Positions 8,053-16,764 are shown, counted from the first letter of the stretch. The stretch: DNA of 64,000 nucleotides from Lysobacter antibioticus (GCF_001442535.1 NZ_CP013141.1:346171-410170); one strand, 5' to 3'. A program made the numbers and translations. The notes: generated by a model not told the origin, from the sequence alone.

Positions 8053-10941
8053 ATGGGCATTCCGAGCATCGATGGCGTTCCCTATCACCTGCAGTACCCG
8101 CAGGCTCCCGCGCAGGCCGTGGTACCGCCGCCGCAGCCGCAGGAGGAGTACCACCAGGTCGAGGCCGGCGACACCCTGGAGTCGATCGCCCAGCAATACA
8201 GCACGCCGGAAGCGCCGGTCACCGCGCAGCAAATCGCCGAGCGCAACCAGATCGACAACGGTCCGATCGATCCCGGCAAGGACCTGATCGTGCCGACGAT
8301 CAAGCAGCACGCCGCACCCAAGGCCGATCCGAACCCGTCGCCCGAGCAGGCCAAGAGCGACGAGGCGATGAAGAAATACCTCAACGCCGAGGACAACCTC
8401 GCCGCCTTCGACAGCGGCTATACCCGCCAGCACAACGATCCGGACTACCAGCCGATCCGTTCCGGCTACGCCGGCCTCAGCGCGACCGCGCGCGAGGAAC
8501 TGCAAAAGAGCATCGCCGCCGAGATCAAGGCCGATTTCGACGCGAGCGCCAACGGCGGCGCGTTCGACGCCAAGGCGATCCAGCAGTACGGCGCCGAAGT
8601 CGTCAAACGCTACGACAACGACCCGGCCGGCAAGGCCGCGGCCGAAGCGGCGGTCAAGGAAGTCGGCATCCAGCACGAGGTCGACGCCACGCTCAAGGCG
8701 GCAGGATCCGCACCGGATGCGAAGGGCGCGGTCGAGACGCTCAGCCGCGAGTTGCCGAAGCTGTCGCCCGAGGCGCAGACCCGCCTGCTGTCCAGCGACG
8801 GCTTCGACACGGTGGTCGAGCAGAAGATCGGGCCGGCGTTCACCGACTCGCTGAAGGGCGAGCCGTGGAAGGACTCGCGCAGCGGCCCGGCCTCCAAGCC
8901 GATGGAAAGCGTGCAGAAACTCGAGAAGCTGATCGAAGGCGCCGAGCCGCGCATCGCCGGCGCGCTGGCCGATCACGGCGTCGATGCCCTGAAGGACTTC
9001 CTCGGCCGCGCCGAGAAGGACGGCTACAGCATCCGCCTCGGCATCGACGGCACCCGCTCGCTGGTCCACATCGCCGGCCAGATCGGCGGCACTTCCGAAG
9101 GCGATATCGCGATCCAGGGCATGACCGATCTGCCCCTGGACGGCTCGCAGATTCATCTGGGCGTGTCCGAAGGTGCGCGTCCGAATCTGTCGATCGCGAT
9201 GGCGCAGGCCCACGGCGGCCCGCAGTCGGTCGACGCGGCGATCATGGGCGTGCAGATGTACGCCGGCAGCGTCAACGGCAATGTCGACAAGCTCGCCAAG
9301 CACACCGACGAACTGAGCTGGCTGATCAACAACCACGGCGGTTCGATGACGCCGGACCAGCTCAACCAGGCGATCAAGGACTACACCAGCGGCGCCGGCT
9401 CGAGCTGGGCGAAGACCGCCGAAGAATTGCAGAACAAGGTCGCCGACCAGGGCAAGACCCTGCTCGATCAGATCGATAGCCTGAGCAACGCGCCGGCCGA
9501 CCAGCAGGACAAGACCAAGAAAGCCATCGAGGGCATTCTCGGCGACACCAAGTCCGCCTACGCGATCAGCCTGGCCCTGAAGCAGCATCCGGACTACATC
9601 GATTCCCTCGCCGGCAAACGCCTGATGCAGAACCTGGCCTACACCGGCAAGTTCGGCGAGCAGGGCATCAAGCTCGGCAAGGAAATCGCCAATGCCTATA
9701 TCCGCAACGACGTGCTCTCGGCCGCGCACAACTACGATCCGCGCAACCCGGCAAGCATCCAGCAGGCCGAGCAGTCGATCGATAAGCTCAAGAACCCCGC
9801 GCTGATCAAGTTGCTCGGCCTGGACGTCGAAGGCGGCAAGTACCAGAGCTACGTCAAGCTGGTCGACGAGTTGAAGAAGAGTCTGCCGGCGGCCGGCGAC
9901 GGCACCGAGCAGATCATCGCCAAGCTCAAGACCCACGCCGAGGCGATGAACAACGTCGACCGCCGCTTCACCGCCGAATCGAGCCGGCCGGTGTTCGAGA
10001 AGAACCAGCCGGCCGGCCAGCTGCTGCGCATGGTCGGCCTGGGCTTCGCGACCATGGGCTTCATGAACTCGGCGAGCAAGGCCAACGACGGCCAGTTCAG
10101 CCTGACCAACAAGAACGACCTCAAGGCGATCGTCGACGCCGCCAACCTGGGCCAGAAGGGCACCGAACTCGCGGTCGGCCTGGGCATGGTCACCGAGGAC
10201 TCGACCCTGGGCCGTTTCGGCGCCGGCAACAAACTCAACGGCGTGAGCATCGATCCGGGCCGCTGGACCCGCGCCGACCGCGTGTTCGGCTATCTGTCGG
10301 CCGGCTTCGATTACTGGAATGCGGTCGAGGCGCACCAGAAGGGCGACGACGTTCGTGCCGGCATGTACCTGACCGCCGGCGTCGGCGGCACCATGGCGGC
10401 GCTGTCGGGCACCACCTTCGCTTCCGCGCTCGGCGCCGGCAGCTGGCTCGGCCCGGTCGGCATCGGCCTGGTCGTGGTCGCCACCGCCGGCCTGACCATG
10501 AAGGACCGCATCGAGCACTCCAATGCGCACATGAACGAGGCCTCGGCGAAGTTCCTCGAGCATGCGAAGTTCAGTCCGCAGGTCTCGCAGGCCCTGGTCG
10601 ACCAGAGCGGCGAAGGCTGGAGCCCGGTGACGCTGTTGGCGCGTTATGCCGAAGCCAAGGGCTACAAGCTCGACGAGCCCGGTCCGCGCGACCAGTTCGT
10701 CGCCTGGGTCAATGCCATGCCGACCGACAAACTGGAGCGCTTGCGCACCGAGTTGCACCAGGCCTTGGACAAGTTCGACGGCGACGTGTCCAAGCTCGGC
10801 AGCGACACCACCGTGGTTCGGCCCGAAGCCTATATCGCCACCCGCGGCGGAGCGGCGAAGGTCGACGGCATCGTCGGCACGGTCGGTCACATCGATGCGG
10901 TGGTGCGCGACTTCGGCATTCCGCAGCTGCCGACGCCCTGA
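8053..10941 (+). CDS. Large LysM-domain protein, possible secreted effector
   Basis: 962 residues. A single LysM domain lies at about 33-80 (YHQVEAGDTLESIAQQY, then IAERNQID and PGKDLIVP), which normally binds peptidoglycan or chitin glycans. No Sec signal peptide precedes it. The bulk (about 100-750) is helix-rich, polar and Ala/Lys/Asp-heavy, with no enzyme motif I recognise. At about 765-825 there are two glycine/alanine-rich hydrophobic stretches (GVGGTMAALSGTTFASALGA; SWLGPVGIGLVVVATAGLTM) that could form a membrane hairpin, followed by a charged helical C terminus. This layout resembles proteins delivered by specialised secretion systems, but no secretion genes are nearby, so delivery is speculation. 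It is followed after 140 bases by a small acidic protein that may be its partner. Confidence 0.75.
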   Translation: MGIPSIDGVPYHLQYPQAPAQAVVPPPQPQEEYHQVEAGDTLESIAQQYSTPEAPVTAQQIAERNQIDNGPIDPGKDLIVPTIKQHAAPKADPNPSPEQAKSDEAMKKYLNAEDNLAAFDSGYTRQHNDPDYQPIRSGYAGLSATAREELQKSIAAEIKADFDASANGGAFDAKAIQQYGAEVVKRYDNDPAGKAAAEAAVKEVGIQHEVDATLKAAGSAPDAKGAVETLSRELPKLSPEAQTRLLSSDGFDTVVEQKIGPAFTDSLKGEPWKDSRSGPASKPMESVQKLEKLIEGAEPRIAGALADHGVDALKDFLGRAEKDGYSIRLGIDGTRSLVHIAGQIGGTSEGDIAIQGMTDLPLDGSQIHLGVSEGARPNLSIAMAQAHGGPQSVDAAIMGVQMYAGSVNGNVDKLAKHTDELSWLINNHGGSMTPDQLNQAIKDYTSGAGSSWAKTAEELQNKVADQGKTLLDQIDSLSNAPADQQDKTKKAIEGILGDTKSAYAISLALKQHPDYIDSLAGKRLMQNLAYTGKFGEQGIKLGKEIANAYIRNDVLSAAHNYDPRNPASIQQAEQSIDKLKNPALIKLLGLDVEGGKYQSYVKLVDELKKSLPAAGDGTEQIIAKLKTHAEAMNNVDRRFTAESSRPVFEKNQPAGQLLRMVGLGFATMGFMNSASKANDGQFSLTNKNDLKAIVDAANLGQKGTELAVGLGMVTEDSTLGRFGAGNKLNGVSIDPGRWTRADRVFGYLSAGFDYWNAVEAHQKGDDVRAGMYLTAGVGGTMAALSGTTFASALGAGSWLGPVGIGLVVVATAGLTMKDRIEHSNAHMNEASAKFLEHAKFSPQVSQALVDQSGEGWSPVTLLARYAEAKGYKLDEPGPRDQFVAWVNAMPTDKLERLRTELHQALDKFDGDVSKLGSDTTVVRPEAYIATRGGAAKVDGIVGTVGHIDAVVRDFGIPQLPTP

Positions 10942-11079
10942 GCACCGCCGGTCCGTCGCGATGCGCCCGTGAGCGCATCGCGGCCTCGGCCATGATGCAG
11001 CCTTGCGCGACCGGCGAGCGACTCGCCGGCACGTCTTGCCTATCCTTCTGAACCGGATCACGAAAGCCGAAGCACCGAC

Positions 11080-11415
11080 ATGGCCACGCGCGAAGAACTG
11101 CTGCGGCACCTGTGGCAGGAAGTGATCGACCCGAATCTGGACGAGGCGGTGCCCCAGCGCATCGCCGCCCACTGCGAGCAGCGGCCCGACGCGCCCTTCG
11201 CCGACAGCGGCGCGGCGATCGGGCGTCTGCTCGCATTGGGCGCCGACCCGCGCGACCTGTGCCTGTTGATGCGTGACGCCGCCTACGAGGCGGTATTCGG
11301 CACGCTGTACGCGCTCGGCGACCCCGGCGTGGACGGCGACGACGTGTTCAACCTGCACGAGGATCTGCTCGGCGCCGATCCGAGCGGCAGGGAAGGGCGG
11401 CCTGCTTCAGTTTGA
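11080..11415 (+). CDS. Small acidic protein of unknown function, possible partner of the LysM protein
   Basis: 111 residues, strongly acidic, mostly helical with many Asp/Glu-Leu patterns (LLALGADPRDLCLLMRDAAY, GVDGDDVFNLHEDLLG). No signal peptide or membrane segment. I do not recognise the family. Good codon use and its position 139 bases after the 962-residue LysM gene on the same strand support it as real. Small acidic proteins encoded after large effectors are often chaperones or immunity proteins, but nothing in the sequence proves that role. Confidence 0.6.
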   Translation: MATREELLRHLWQEVIDPNLDEAVPQRIAAHCEQRPDAPFADSGAAIGRLLALGADPRDLCLLMRDAAYEAVFGTLYALGDPGVDGDDVFNLHEDLLGADPSGREGRPASV

Positions 11416-11469
11416 GCGTTGAACCTCCGTCGGAAGGACGTCGCGCTCGCAGGGCTGCGGCGCCTGCGC

Positions 11470-11512
11470 CCTCGTCCGGCCTTCGGCCACCTTCTCCCAC
11501 CAGCGGGAGCAG
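11470..11512. repeat. Intergenic double-hairpin, REP-like
   Basis: Two short stem-loops between convergent genes: GGCC-TTC-GGCC at 11478-11488, and CTCCC/GGGAG around 11494-11509. The wording (ccggccttcggcc, ctcccaccagcgggag) is of the kind found repeatedly between genes in Xanthomonadaceae. It may also serve as a bidirectional terminator. Confidence 0.4.
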
Positions 11513-11555
11513 GAGTCGCTGCCGCTACGTCGGTTGCATCGGGTTTGAGCGAGGA

Positions 11556-12197
11556 CTATCGAACGCGCCGACGCGCCAGGCCGACGATCGCGCCGCCGAC
11601 GAGGACGAAGCCGAGCAGCAGCCACAGCGAATTGACCAGCACCTTGCCGTAACCCAGGGCGCCGACGTCGATGAAATGGTAGGGATAGGACCCGAGCAGC
11701 TCGCCGCGTACGAGCGCATAGAGCAGATACGCCGCCGGGTACGGGCACCAGATCAGCACCGACCGCAAGGCAAGCGCGCGCGCGGGCGGAAAGGCGAGCC
11801 AATACCCGAGGGCCGCCAGCGGCGTCGCGTAGTGCAGGGCGACGTCGGCGACCCACTGCCAGCCTTCCGGCGCCCATACATTGCGCAACAGGAAGTGATA
11901 GGCGATACCGACCATCGCGATCGAGGTGGTGGCGCAGCCCCGCAGCATGTCGCCTCCGAGCCATCTTCCGAAGCGGGTGTCGCCGAAGACGAAAGGCTGC
12001 GAGAACACCAGCGCGACGAACAGATTGGTCAGGACGGTGAAGTAGCCGAGCAAGGCGATCAGGCCGTCGAACGCCGACTTGCCGTTATGCTGGGCCAGCC
12101 GTATCGACAGCCACAACTGCAGCAGCACGCCGAACCAGGCCAGCGCCGCGATTGCGGCCGACGCGAAGCGAATGCGCAGGTCCTTGCGAGTCTCCAC
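11556..12197 (-). CDS. Pr6Pr-family integral membrane protein
   Basis: 213 residues from GTG 12197, chosen because GAGGAAA lies about 6 bases upstream; the frame is open to a GTG at 12236. Six hydrophobic helices are visible. The pattern FTVLTNLFVALVFS, then a central YHFLLRNVW and ALHYATPLAALGYWLAF, and a C-terminal YPYHFIDV before the last helix, is characteristic of the Pr6Pr (FAR-17a/AIG1-like) membrane family. Conserved histidines in helices 3-6 suggest a hydrolase-like or cofactor-binding site, as in AIG1 proteins. Role in bacteria is unknown. Convergent with the small acidic protein gene. Confidence 0.8.
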   Translation of the reverse strand: METRKDLRIRFASAAIAALAWFGVLLQLWLSIRLAQHNGKSAFDGLIALLGYFTVLTNLFVALVFSQPFVFGDTRFGRWLGGDMLRGCATTSIAMVGIAYHFLLRNVWAPEGWQWVADVALHYATPLAALGYWLAFPPARALALRSVLIWCPYPAAYLLYALVRGELLGSYPYHFIDVGALGYGKVLVNSLWLLLGFVLVGGAIVGLARRRVR

Positions 12198-12285
12198 CGC
12201 GTTTCCTCGCGCCGCTCGCGGCGCATCCGGGTACACCCATGATCGCTGGGCCAGCGTCGCTCATCCAACCCTTACAGGACGCACC

Positions 12286-12615
12286 ATGCCAGCTTACGCC
12301 GTCGCTCATCTTCGCGAAGTCTCGTTCAATCCCGCCATCGTCGAGTATCTGCAGCGGATCGACGCCACCCTGGAACCGTTCGGCGGCCGCTTCCTCGTGC
12401 ATGGCGCGCAGCCGCAGGTGGTCGAGGGCAGCTTTCCCGGGCATCTGATCCTGATCGGCTTTGCCGATATGGCCAAGGCGAAGGCGTGGTACGAATCGCC
12501 CGCCTACCAGGCCATCGTGCCGTTGCGCAGCGACAACTCGGTCGGCGACGTCTTCCTCGTCGACGGGACCCACGAGGGCCATCGTGCGACCGATATATTG
12601 GCGGTTGCCGGGTAG
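12286..12615 (+). CDS. DUF1330 domain protein
   Basis: 109 residues covering one complete DUF1330 domain (dimeric ferredoxin-like alpha/beta barrel): YAVAHLREVSFNPAIVEYLQ, the FGGRFLVHG turn, and FADMAKAKAWYESPAYQAI, the family's best-conserved stretch. The ATG at 12286 has AGGA 7 bases upstream. It is cytoplasmic and single-domain; its biochemical function is not known. It is divergent from the Pr6Pr gene and convergent with the SLATT-like gene, with the 14-base repeat array between them. Confidence 0.85.
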   Translation: MPAYAVAHLREVSFNPAIVEYLQRIDATLEPFGGRFLVHGAQPQVVEGSFPGHLILIGFADMAKAKAWYESPAYQAIVPLRSDNSVGDVFLVDGTHEGHRATDILAVAG

Positions 12616-12668
12616 AGCCCTGACCGCATTCGCCGCCAGGCTCACCATCGGGCCGGCGCACGCTGGCC

Positions 12669-12738
12669 GGCTCGATCGAGCCGGCTTAGTCGAGCCCGCT
12701 TAGTCGAACCGGCTCAGTCGAGCCTGCTTAGTCGAGCT
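12669..12738. repeat. Five tandem 14-base palindromic repeats
   Basis: Five contiguous 14-mers: GGCTCGATCGAGCC (a perfect palindrome), GGCTTAGTCGAGCC, CGCTTAGTCGAACC, GGCTCAGTCGAGCC and TGCTTAGTCGAGCT. They begin 54 bases after the DUF1330 gene and run into the last codons and TAA stop of the SLATT-like gene, so the last unit encodes its ...KLD end. Each unit can form a stem, making this a candidate terminator cluster or protein-binding array. Confidence 0.75.
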
Positions 12739-13126
12739 TGTAGAGTTCGTCGCTGCGGCGTCTGACCACATCCTGGAGCCCGGCCAGCAGGGCGTCGTTG
12801 TCGGCGGTGGATTTCTCGGCTTCGATCAGCAGGATTCTGACCTCGTGCCGGGAGCGTCGGTTCGCACGAGAATTGGTTTCGAAGTCCAGGGCCGCGATCA
12901 GGGTGGTGATGACGGCTGCGGCCGCCGCGGCGATCGAGGCGACGTCGCCCGGATGGCCGAAGCCGAGGATCTCGATCTTGCCGACGATGGCGGCGAAAGA
13001 GCTCAGCAAGGCCGAAGTCACCAACAGTGCGCGATATCCGACCTTCCAGCACCACGCCGAGCGACGATAGCTGTGCTCGTGGGCGAGCAGGGTGGAACGG
13101 GTTTCTGCCGACACGCTTTCACTCAT
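12728..13126 (-). CDS. SLATT/DUF4231-like two-transmembrane protein
   Basis: 132 residues. An N-terminal amphipathic part (SYRRSAWCWKVGYRALLV) leads into transmembrane segment 1 (ALLVTSALLSSFAAIVG) and segment 2 (VASIAAAAAAVITTLIAALD). A charged helix follows (SRANRRSRHEVRILLIEAEK) and a cytosolic tail. This layout matches SLATT-type proteins, predicted pore-forming effectors of nucleotide-activated defence systems. No cyclase, SLOG or other defence gene is adjacent, so a defence role is unsupported. ATG 13126 has GAGGAG 5 bases upstream. The stop codon lies in the 14-base repeat array. Confidence 0.65.
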   Translation of the reverse strand: MSESVSAETRSTLLAHEHSYRRSAWCWKVGYRALLVTSALLSSFAAIVGKIEILGFGHPGDVASIAAAAAAVITTLIAALDFETNSRANRRSRHEVRILLIEAEKSTADNDALLAGLQDVVRRRSDELYKLD

Positions 13127-13164
13127 GGCACTCCTCGACGATGCTGTTGGCCCTTGGCCGGTGG

Positions 13165-14148
13165 TTATCGGTTGGTTGCTTGTGCCCGTTTCCGCCGCCG
13201 CAGCAGCGCACCTCGCACGGCGTAGATCGCCAGGGCGAGCAGCACCAGGACGCCGGCTGCTATCGCCAGCAGGTTGCGGACGGGGTTGGACAGGATGAAA
13301 GTCGGGTGCCGTGCGTAGAAGCCGTTGAAGCCGTCGAGTGCGGCCGGCAGGGCGAGCAAGTCCTGCCGGCTCAATTGCAGCGGGCGTTCGCGCGGATGGT
13401 GCTCGGCGCCGTGGGGATAGGCCTGGCCGTCGAGGTCGAGTTCGATGTGCCCGCCTAGGATGTGAGCCACGGGACGGGCCTTCAGGAACTCCGCGGCGCG
13501 CACCGCGCTGTCGCGATACGCGTCGATATCGTCGATCAACAGACGGCCGGGCAAGAGGAAATCGCCGGAGAAGAACAGGCCGGTGCGGCCGTCGTAGAAA
13601 CTCATGTGGCTGGGGTGATGGCCCGGGGTCGCGATCGCTTCGACGCTGCGGCCGCCGAGGTCGATGCGGGCGACGCCGTTCGGCCAATCGCCGAGACCGA
13701 GAAAAGTCCCCGCCTCGGGCAACTGCGTCGGCGCGATCCGGACCGAGGGCAGCGAAGCGAACTGCGCATCGCCGGCGCGATGATCGGCATGGCCATGGCT
13801 ATGCACGATCAGCAACGGCAGTTTTGCGCCGTGCTTGCTCGGCAGCAGATCGAGCACGGTCTTGGCCAGCGGCATCCGGTCCGGATCGGCCACCGCGCCG
13901 GTGTCGATCAGCAAGGCGCGGTCGCTGCCGATCAACAGGTAAAGAAAGTTCGCTTCGAAGTCGGCGCAGGGGCTTTGGCGCAGGATCACGGTCTGCGGCT
14001 CATAGGCGTGCGCTTGCAGCGGCGGTTGCGGTGTCGCCGCGCAATCCGGCGCGCCGGCGTTCCAGCGCACCCCCAGCGAGCCCGCCACCGGCGTGCTCCA
14101 GGCTTGCGCGGCCGTCGTCATCAGTGCCACTGCGAGCAATGTTCTCAC
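13165..14148 (-). CDS. Membrane-anchored metallo-beta-lactamase-fold hydrolase
   Basis: 327 residues with an N-terminal signal peptide (RTLLAVALMTTAAQAWS) and a C-terminal hydrophobic anchor (NLLAIAAGVLVLLALAIYAV) followed by an RGALLRRRKRAQ tail, so the enzyme domain faces the periplasm. The zinc-binding motif HSHGHADH is complete, followed by ATPGHHPSHMS, the FFSGDFLLPG metal-ligand segment and LGGHIELD near the end. This is the glyoxalase II-like arrangement; the substrate is not predictable. GTG 14148 is the start, with CGGAGG about 7 bases before it. It probably forms a transcription unit with the SLATT-like gene 38 bases downstream. Confidence 0.85.
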   Translation of the reverse strand: MRTLLAVALMTTAAQAWSTPVAGSLGVRWNAGAPDCAATPQPPLQAHAYEPQTVILRQSPCADFEANFLYLLIGSDRALLIDTGAVADPDRMPLAKTVLDLLPSKHGAKLPLLIVHSHGHADHRAGDAQFASLPSVRIAPTQLPEAGTFLGLGDWPNGVARIDLGGRSVEAIATPGHHPSHMSFYDGRTGLFFSGDFLLPGRLLIDDIDAYRDSAVRAAEFLKARPVAHILGGHIELDLDGQAYPHGAEHHPRERPLQLSRQDLLALPAALDGFNGFYARHPTFILSNPVRNLLAIAAGVLVLLALAIYAVRGALLRRRKRAQATNR

Positions 14149-14403
14149 GATGCGCCTCCGCTCGATCTGGATCGATGTTCGGCTTGGGCGGCGAAGCGGT
14201 TCGATGGAGGAGGGAGGTTTCGTTGCCTGCCGCTCGCCGCATGCGTAGGTGCTCCGGGCCCCCTGTCGAAAACGGGGAATCGGTCGGATAAGGGACAGGC
14301 CGGATAAGCGACAGGCCGGACAAAGCACAGGCCGGCGCAGCCGGGCTCGCCGTTGAACGCCGTGGATATACTTTCGGCGGATGCGAGGGGCGTAGGGGCT
14401 GCG

Positions 14404-15078
14404 ATGAGCGAAACGATCCACCCGGGGACCTATCGAGACAAGCACGGCGAAGAACCCCTGCAGTTCCGCAACGACGGTAGCGAACTGAGGACCACGATTC
14501 GCGGCGTCGATTTCGCGGGCAGCGACTTCGACATGCTGGAAGCGGTGGCGGGAACGCCCGAACACCGGCTTGCATCGTTCTCGTTTAACCGGGGCGATCT
14601 GTGCGAATGCCGGTTCACGGTGGATATCGCCCTGCCGGTGGCGATGCCGGCGGCGAACGGCTCCCAGACGACCGTGATCGGCACCGTGCAGGCGACCATC
14701 GAACTGGGCGCGACAAGTAGCGACGGCCGTCTGGACAGCCAACGCCTGAGGCTGAGGCTCGCCTTCGCCGGATCCGATTTCGTTTCCGCCGGCACGGGCG
14801 ATCTGTTCGAGCTCGAACTGCTCGACCTGCAGCGGCAATTGCCCGACGGGGTTTACCTCAAGGCCTGCATCAACTGCCTCTATTCCGACTACAGCCACTA
14901 CGGGCAGGCCTCGTTCGGCAGCATGTTGTGTTTCCGCAACATCAAGGACGAGTACCTTCGGGTCACCTCGAAGAACGAGTTCTGGGCGGTGCATGGGCGG
15001 CACGATCGCCTCGTGCAGGAAACCTATCTGTGCGGGCAATTCGCGCGCCGCAGACCCGGCACCGGTTATCGGGGTTGA
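14404..15078 (+). CDS. Conserved protein, DUF6304-like
   Basis: 224 residues from ATG 14404 (an in-frame start at 14353 also exists). No signal peptide. The most distinctive part is near residues 155-200: LKACINCLYSDYSHYGQASF, then GSMLCFRNIKDEYLRV and FWAVHGRHDRLVQETYLCGQ, which resembles proteins assigned to DUF6304. The CxxC and later cysteines could bind metal. The N-terminal half is a beta-rich domain (RNDGSELRTTIRGVDFAGSD). Biochemical role unknown. It is isolated, divergent from the MBL-fold gene and convergent with the aldehyde dehydrogenase. Confidence 0.65.
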   Translation: MSETIHPGTYRDKHGEEPLQFRNDGSELRTTIRGVDFAGSDFDMLEAVAGTPEHRLASFSFNRGDLCECRFTVDIALPVAMPAANGSQTTVIGTVQATIELGATSSDGRLDSQRLRLRLAFAGSDFVSAGTGDLFELELLDLQRQLPDGVYLKACINCLYSDYSHYGQASFGSMLCFRNIKDEYLRVTSKNEFWAVHGRHDRLVQETYLCGQFARRRPGTGYRG

Positions 15079-15120
15079 GCCCGGTGTCCTTGCGCCGGCT
15101 GCCTGCGGCCGTGCCGGGTC

Positions 15121-16656
15121 TCAATAGCCCAGGCGCACCGCCTTGATCTCGGTGAACGCCGACAGGCCGATGTGGCCGTTCTCGCGGCCGTAGCCGGATT
15201 GCTTGACGCCGCCGAACGGCAGGGTGGCTTCGCCGCCGCCGCCGTTGACGATGACCTGGCCGGTTTCGAGCCGGCCGATCAGGCCGTGCACGGTGCCCAG
15301 GTCGCGCGCCCACAGCTTCGCCGACAGGCCGTAGCGCGAATCGTTGGCGAGCGCGGCGACGGCAGCGAGCGAGGCGTCGTCGGCGAACGGGGTCACCACG
15401 ATCGCGGGTGCGAAGATCTCTTCTTGTGCGATCCGCATATCGGCGCTGGCCTCGGTCAACAAGGTCGGCTCGAAGAAATAGCCCGGGCCCGGCCGCGCGC
15501 GGCCGCCGCGCAGCGCCCGTGCGCCGGCGGCGAGGCTGTGCTGGATGATGGCCTCGGCACGCTGCCGTTGCCGCTGCGAAATCATCGGCCCCATCTCGGT
15601 CGCCTCGTCGTAGCCGGCGCCGATGCGCAGGCGGTCCATCGCCGCGAGCATCCGCTCGAGCAAGACGCCGTGGATCGAACGCTGGACGAAGACGCGCGAT
15701 CCCGCTGCGCAATACTGGCCGCTCTTGAAAGCGATCTCGGCGACGATGGCCTGCGCCGCCTTGTCGAGATCGGCATCGGCGAAGACCACGACCGGAGACT
15801 TTCCGCCGAGTTCGAGCACGACCCGCTTCAGGTTGCTGCGCGCGGCCGCGACCATGATCGATCGGCCGACCTCGGTCGAGCCGGTGAAGCTGATCAGGTT
15901 GACATCGGGATGATCGGCCAGCGCCTGTCCGGCGCTCGCGCCCTCGCCGGTGACGATGTTGACGACGCCCGCCGGGATGCCGACCTGGCGGCAGAGCTCG
16001 CCGATGCGCAGCGCCGACAGCGGCGCCAGTTCGGCCGGCTTGATCACCGTCGTGCAACCCGCGGCGAGGGCGGCGGCGAGCTTCTGCAGCACCATCAGAA
16101 AGGGCGCGTTCCAGGGCGTGACGATGGCGGCGACGCCGATCGGTTCGCGCAGGAAGTAGTCCATGCCCGATTGGTCGGCCGAGCGCATCGGCACTTCGCC
16201 GGCGATCTTCGTGGCCCAGCCGGCGTAGTCGCGCAAGGAGCGCAGGCCCAGCGGCAGGTCGCCTTTGCGGATCGAGGCCAGGCTGTGGCCGGCATCGAGC
16301 GATTCCAGCAGGGCGAATTCCTCTTGCCGGGCTTCGATGGCGTCGGCCAGGGCGAACAGCAGAGCGGCGCGCTTCGATGCGGGCAGGCGCGGCCAGGGAC
16401 CGTCGCGAAACGCGCGCCGGGCTGCGGCGACCGCCAGATCGATGTCGTGGCCGTCGCTGGCGGCGATCATGGCGATGCGGTTTCCGCTGGCCGGGTCGTC
16501 GACTTCGAGCGTGCGGCCCGATACGCAGGCACGCCAGGTGCCGTCGATCAGCACCGCCGGGGGCTGCTGCGACAGGGTACGGCGCAGCGCGTCGAGTGCC
16601 TCGCTGGAGTGCGCGGGCGCGGGTGCGCCGGCGGTTTCGTTCGCAGCCTGGGTCAT
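15121..16656 (-). CDS. NAD(P)-dependent aldehyde dehydrogenase
   Basis: 511 residues, a full-length class of aldehyde dehydrogenase, oxidising an aldehyde to its acid in the cytoplasm. Cofactor and catalytic motifs are intact: IVTPWNAPF, VIKPAELAPL, FTGSTEVGR, the general base in LELGGKSP, the catalytic cysteine in SGQYCAAGSRV, EEIFAPAIVV, and the C-terminal LPFGGVKQSGYGRE. The aldehyde substrate cannot be read from the sequence. ATG 16656 has GGAG 9 bases upstream. It lies directly downstream of a MarR gene on the same strand, and two perfect 17-base palindromes lie in the 108-base gap, so it is almost certainly a MarR-controlled, substrate-induced gene. Confidence 0.93.
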   Translation of the reverse strand: MTQAANETAGAPAPAHSSEALDALRRTLSQQPPAVLIDGTWRACVSGRTLEVDDPASGNRIAMIAASDGHDIDLAVAAARRAFRDGPWPRLPASKRAALLFALADAIEARQEEFALLESLDAGHSLASIRKGDLPLGLRSLRDYAGWATKIAGEVPMRSADQSGMDYFLREPIGVAAIVTPWNAPFLMVLQKLAAALAAGCTTVIKPAELAPLSALRIGELCRQVGIPAGVVNIVTGEGASAGQALADHPDVNLISFTGSTEVGRSIMVAAARSNLKRVVLELGGKSPVVVFADADLDKAAQAIVAEIAFKSGQYCAAGSRVFVQRSIHGVLLERMLAAMDRLRIGAGYDEATEMGPMISQRQRQRAEAIIQHSLAAGARALRGGRARPGPGYFFEPTLLTEASADMRIAQEEIFAPAIVVTPFADDASLAAVAALANDSRYGLSAKLWARDLGTVHGLIGRLETGQVIVNGGGGEATLPFGGVKQSGYGRENGHIGLSAFTEIKAVRLGY

Positions 16657-16710
16657 GTCGATGACTCCCGTAGAGCTAAGCCGCGCCCGCGCGATGCCGC
16701 GCCGGCGTTG

Positions 16711-16727
16711 AGTTGATATTGTCAACT
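16711..16727. promoter_or_regulatory. MarR-type operator 1 (AGTTGA-N5-TCAACT)
   Basis: A perfect 6-5-6 palindrome, 55 bases upstream of the aldehyde dehydrogenase start. An identical palindrome lies 28 bases away, and a near copy lies at the MarR gene start. Assignment to the adjacent MarR regulator is inferred from position and repetition. Confidence 0.7.
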
Positions 16728-16738
16728 ATCATGATATG

Positions 16739-16755
16739 AGTTGATAAAGTCAACT
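16739..16755. promoter_or_regulatory. MarR-type operator 2 (AGTTGA-N5-TCAACT)
   Basis: Second perfect copy of the palindrome, ten bases past the MarR stop codon. Its centre is 28 bases from operator 1, nearly three helical turns, so two dimers could bind the same DNA face. Confidence 0.7.
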
Positions 16756-16764
16756 TGTTGGCGG

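Noticed and set aside
7987..11358. 1123-codon minus-strand open frame
   Set aside because: Entirely antisense to the LysM gene. Its sequence is low-complexity Val/Leu/Gly/Arg and has no domain, while the plus strand has a clear LysM.
15172..16716. 514-codon plus-strand open frame
   Set aside because: Antisense to the aldehyde dehydrogenase, whose catalytic motifs are all on the minus strand.
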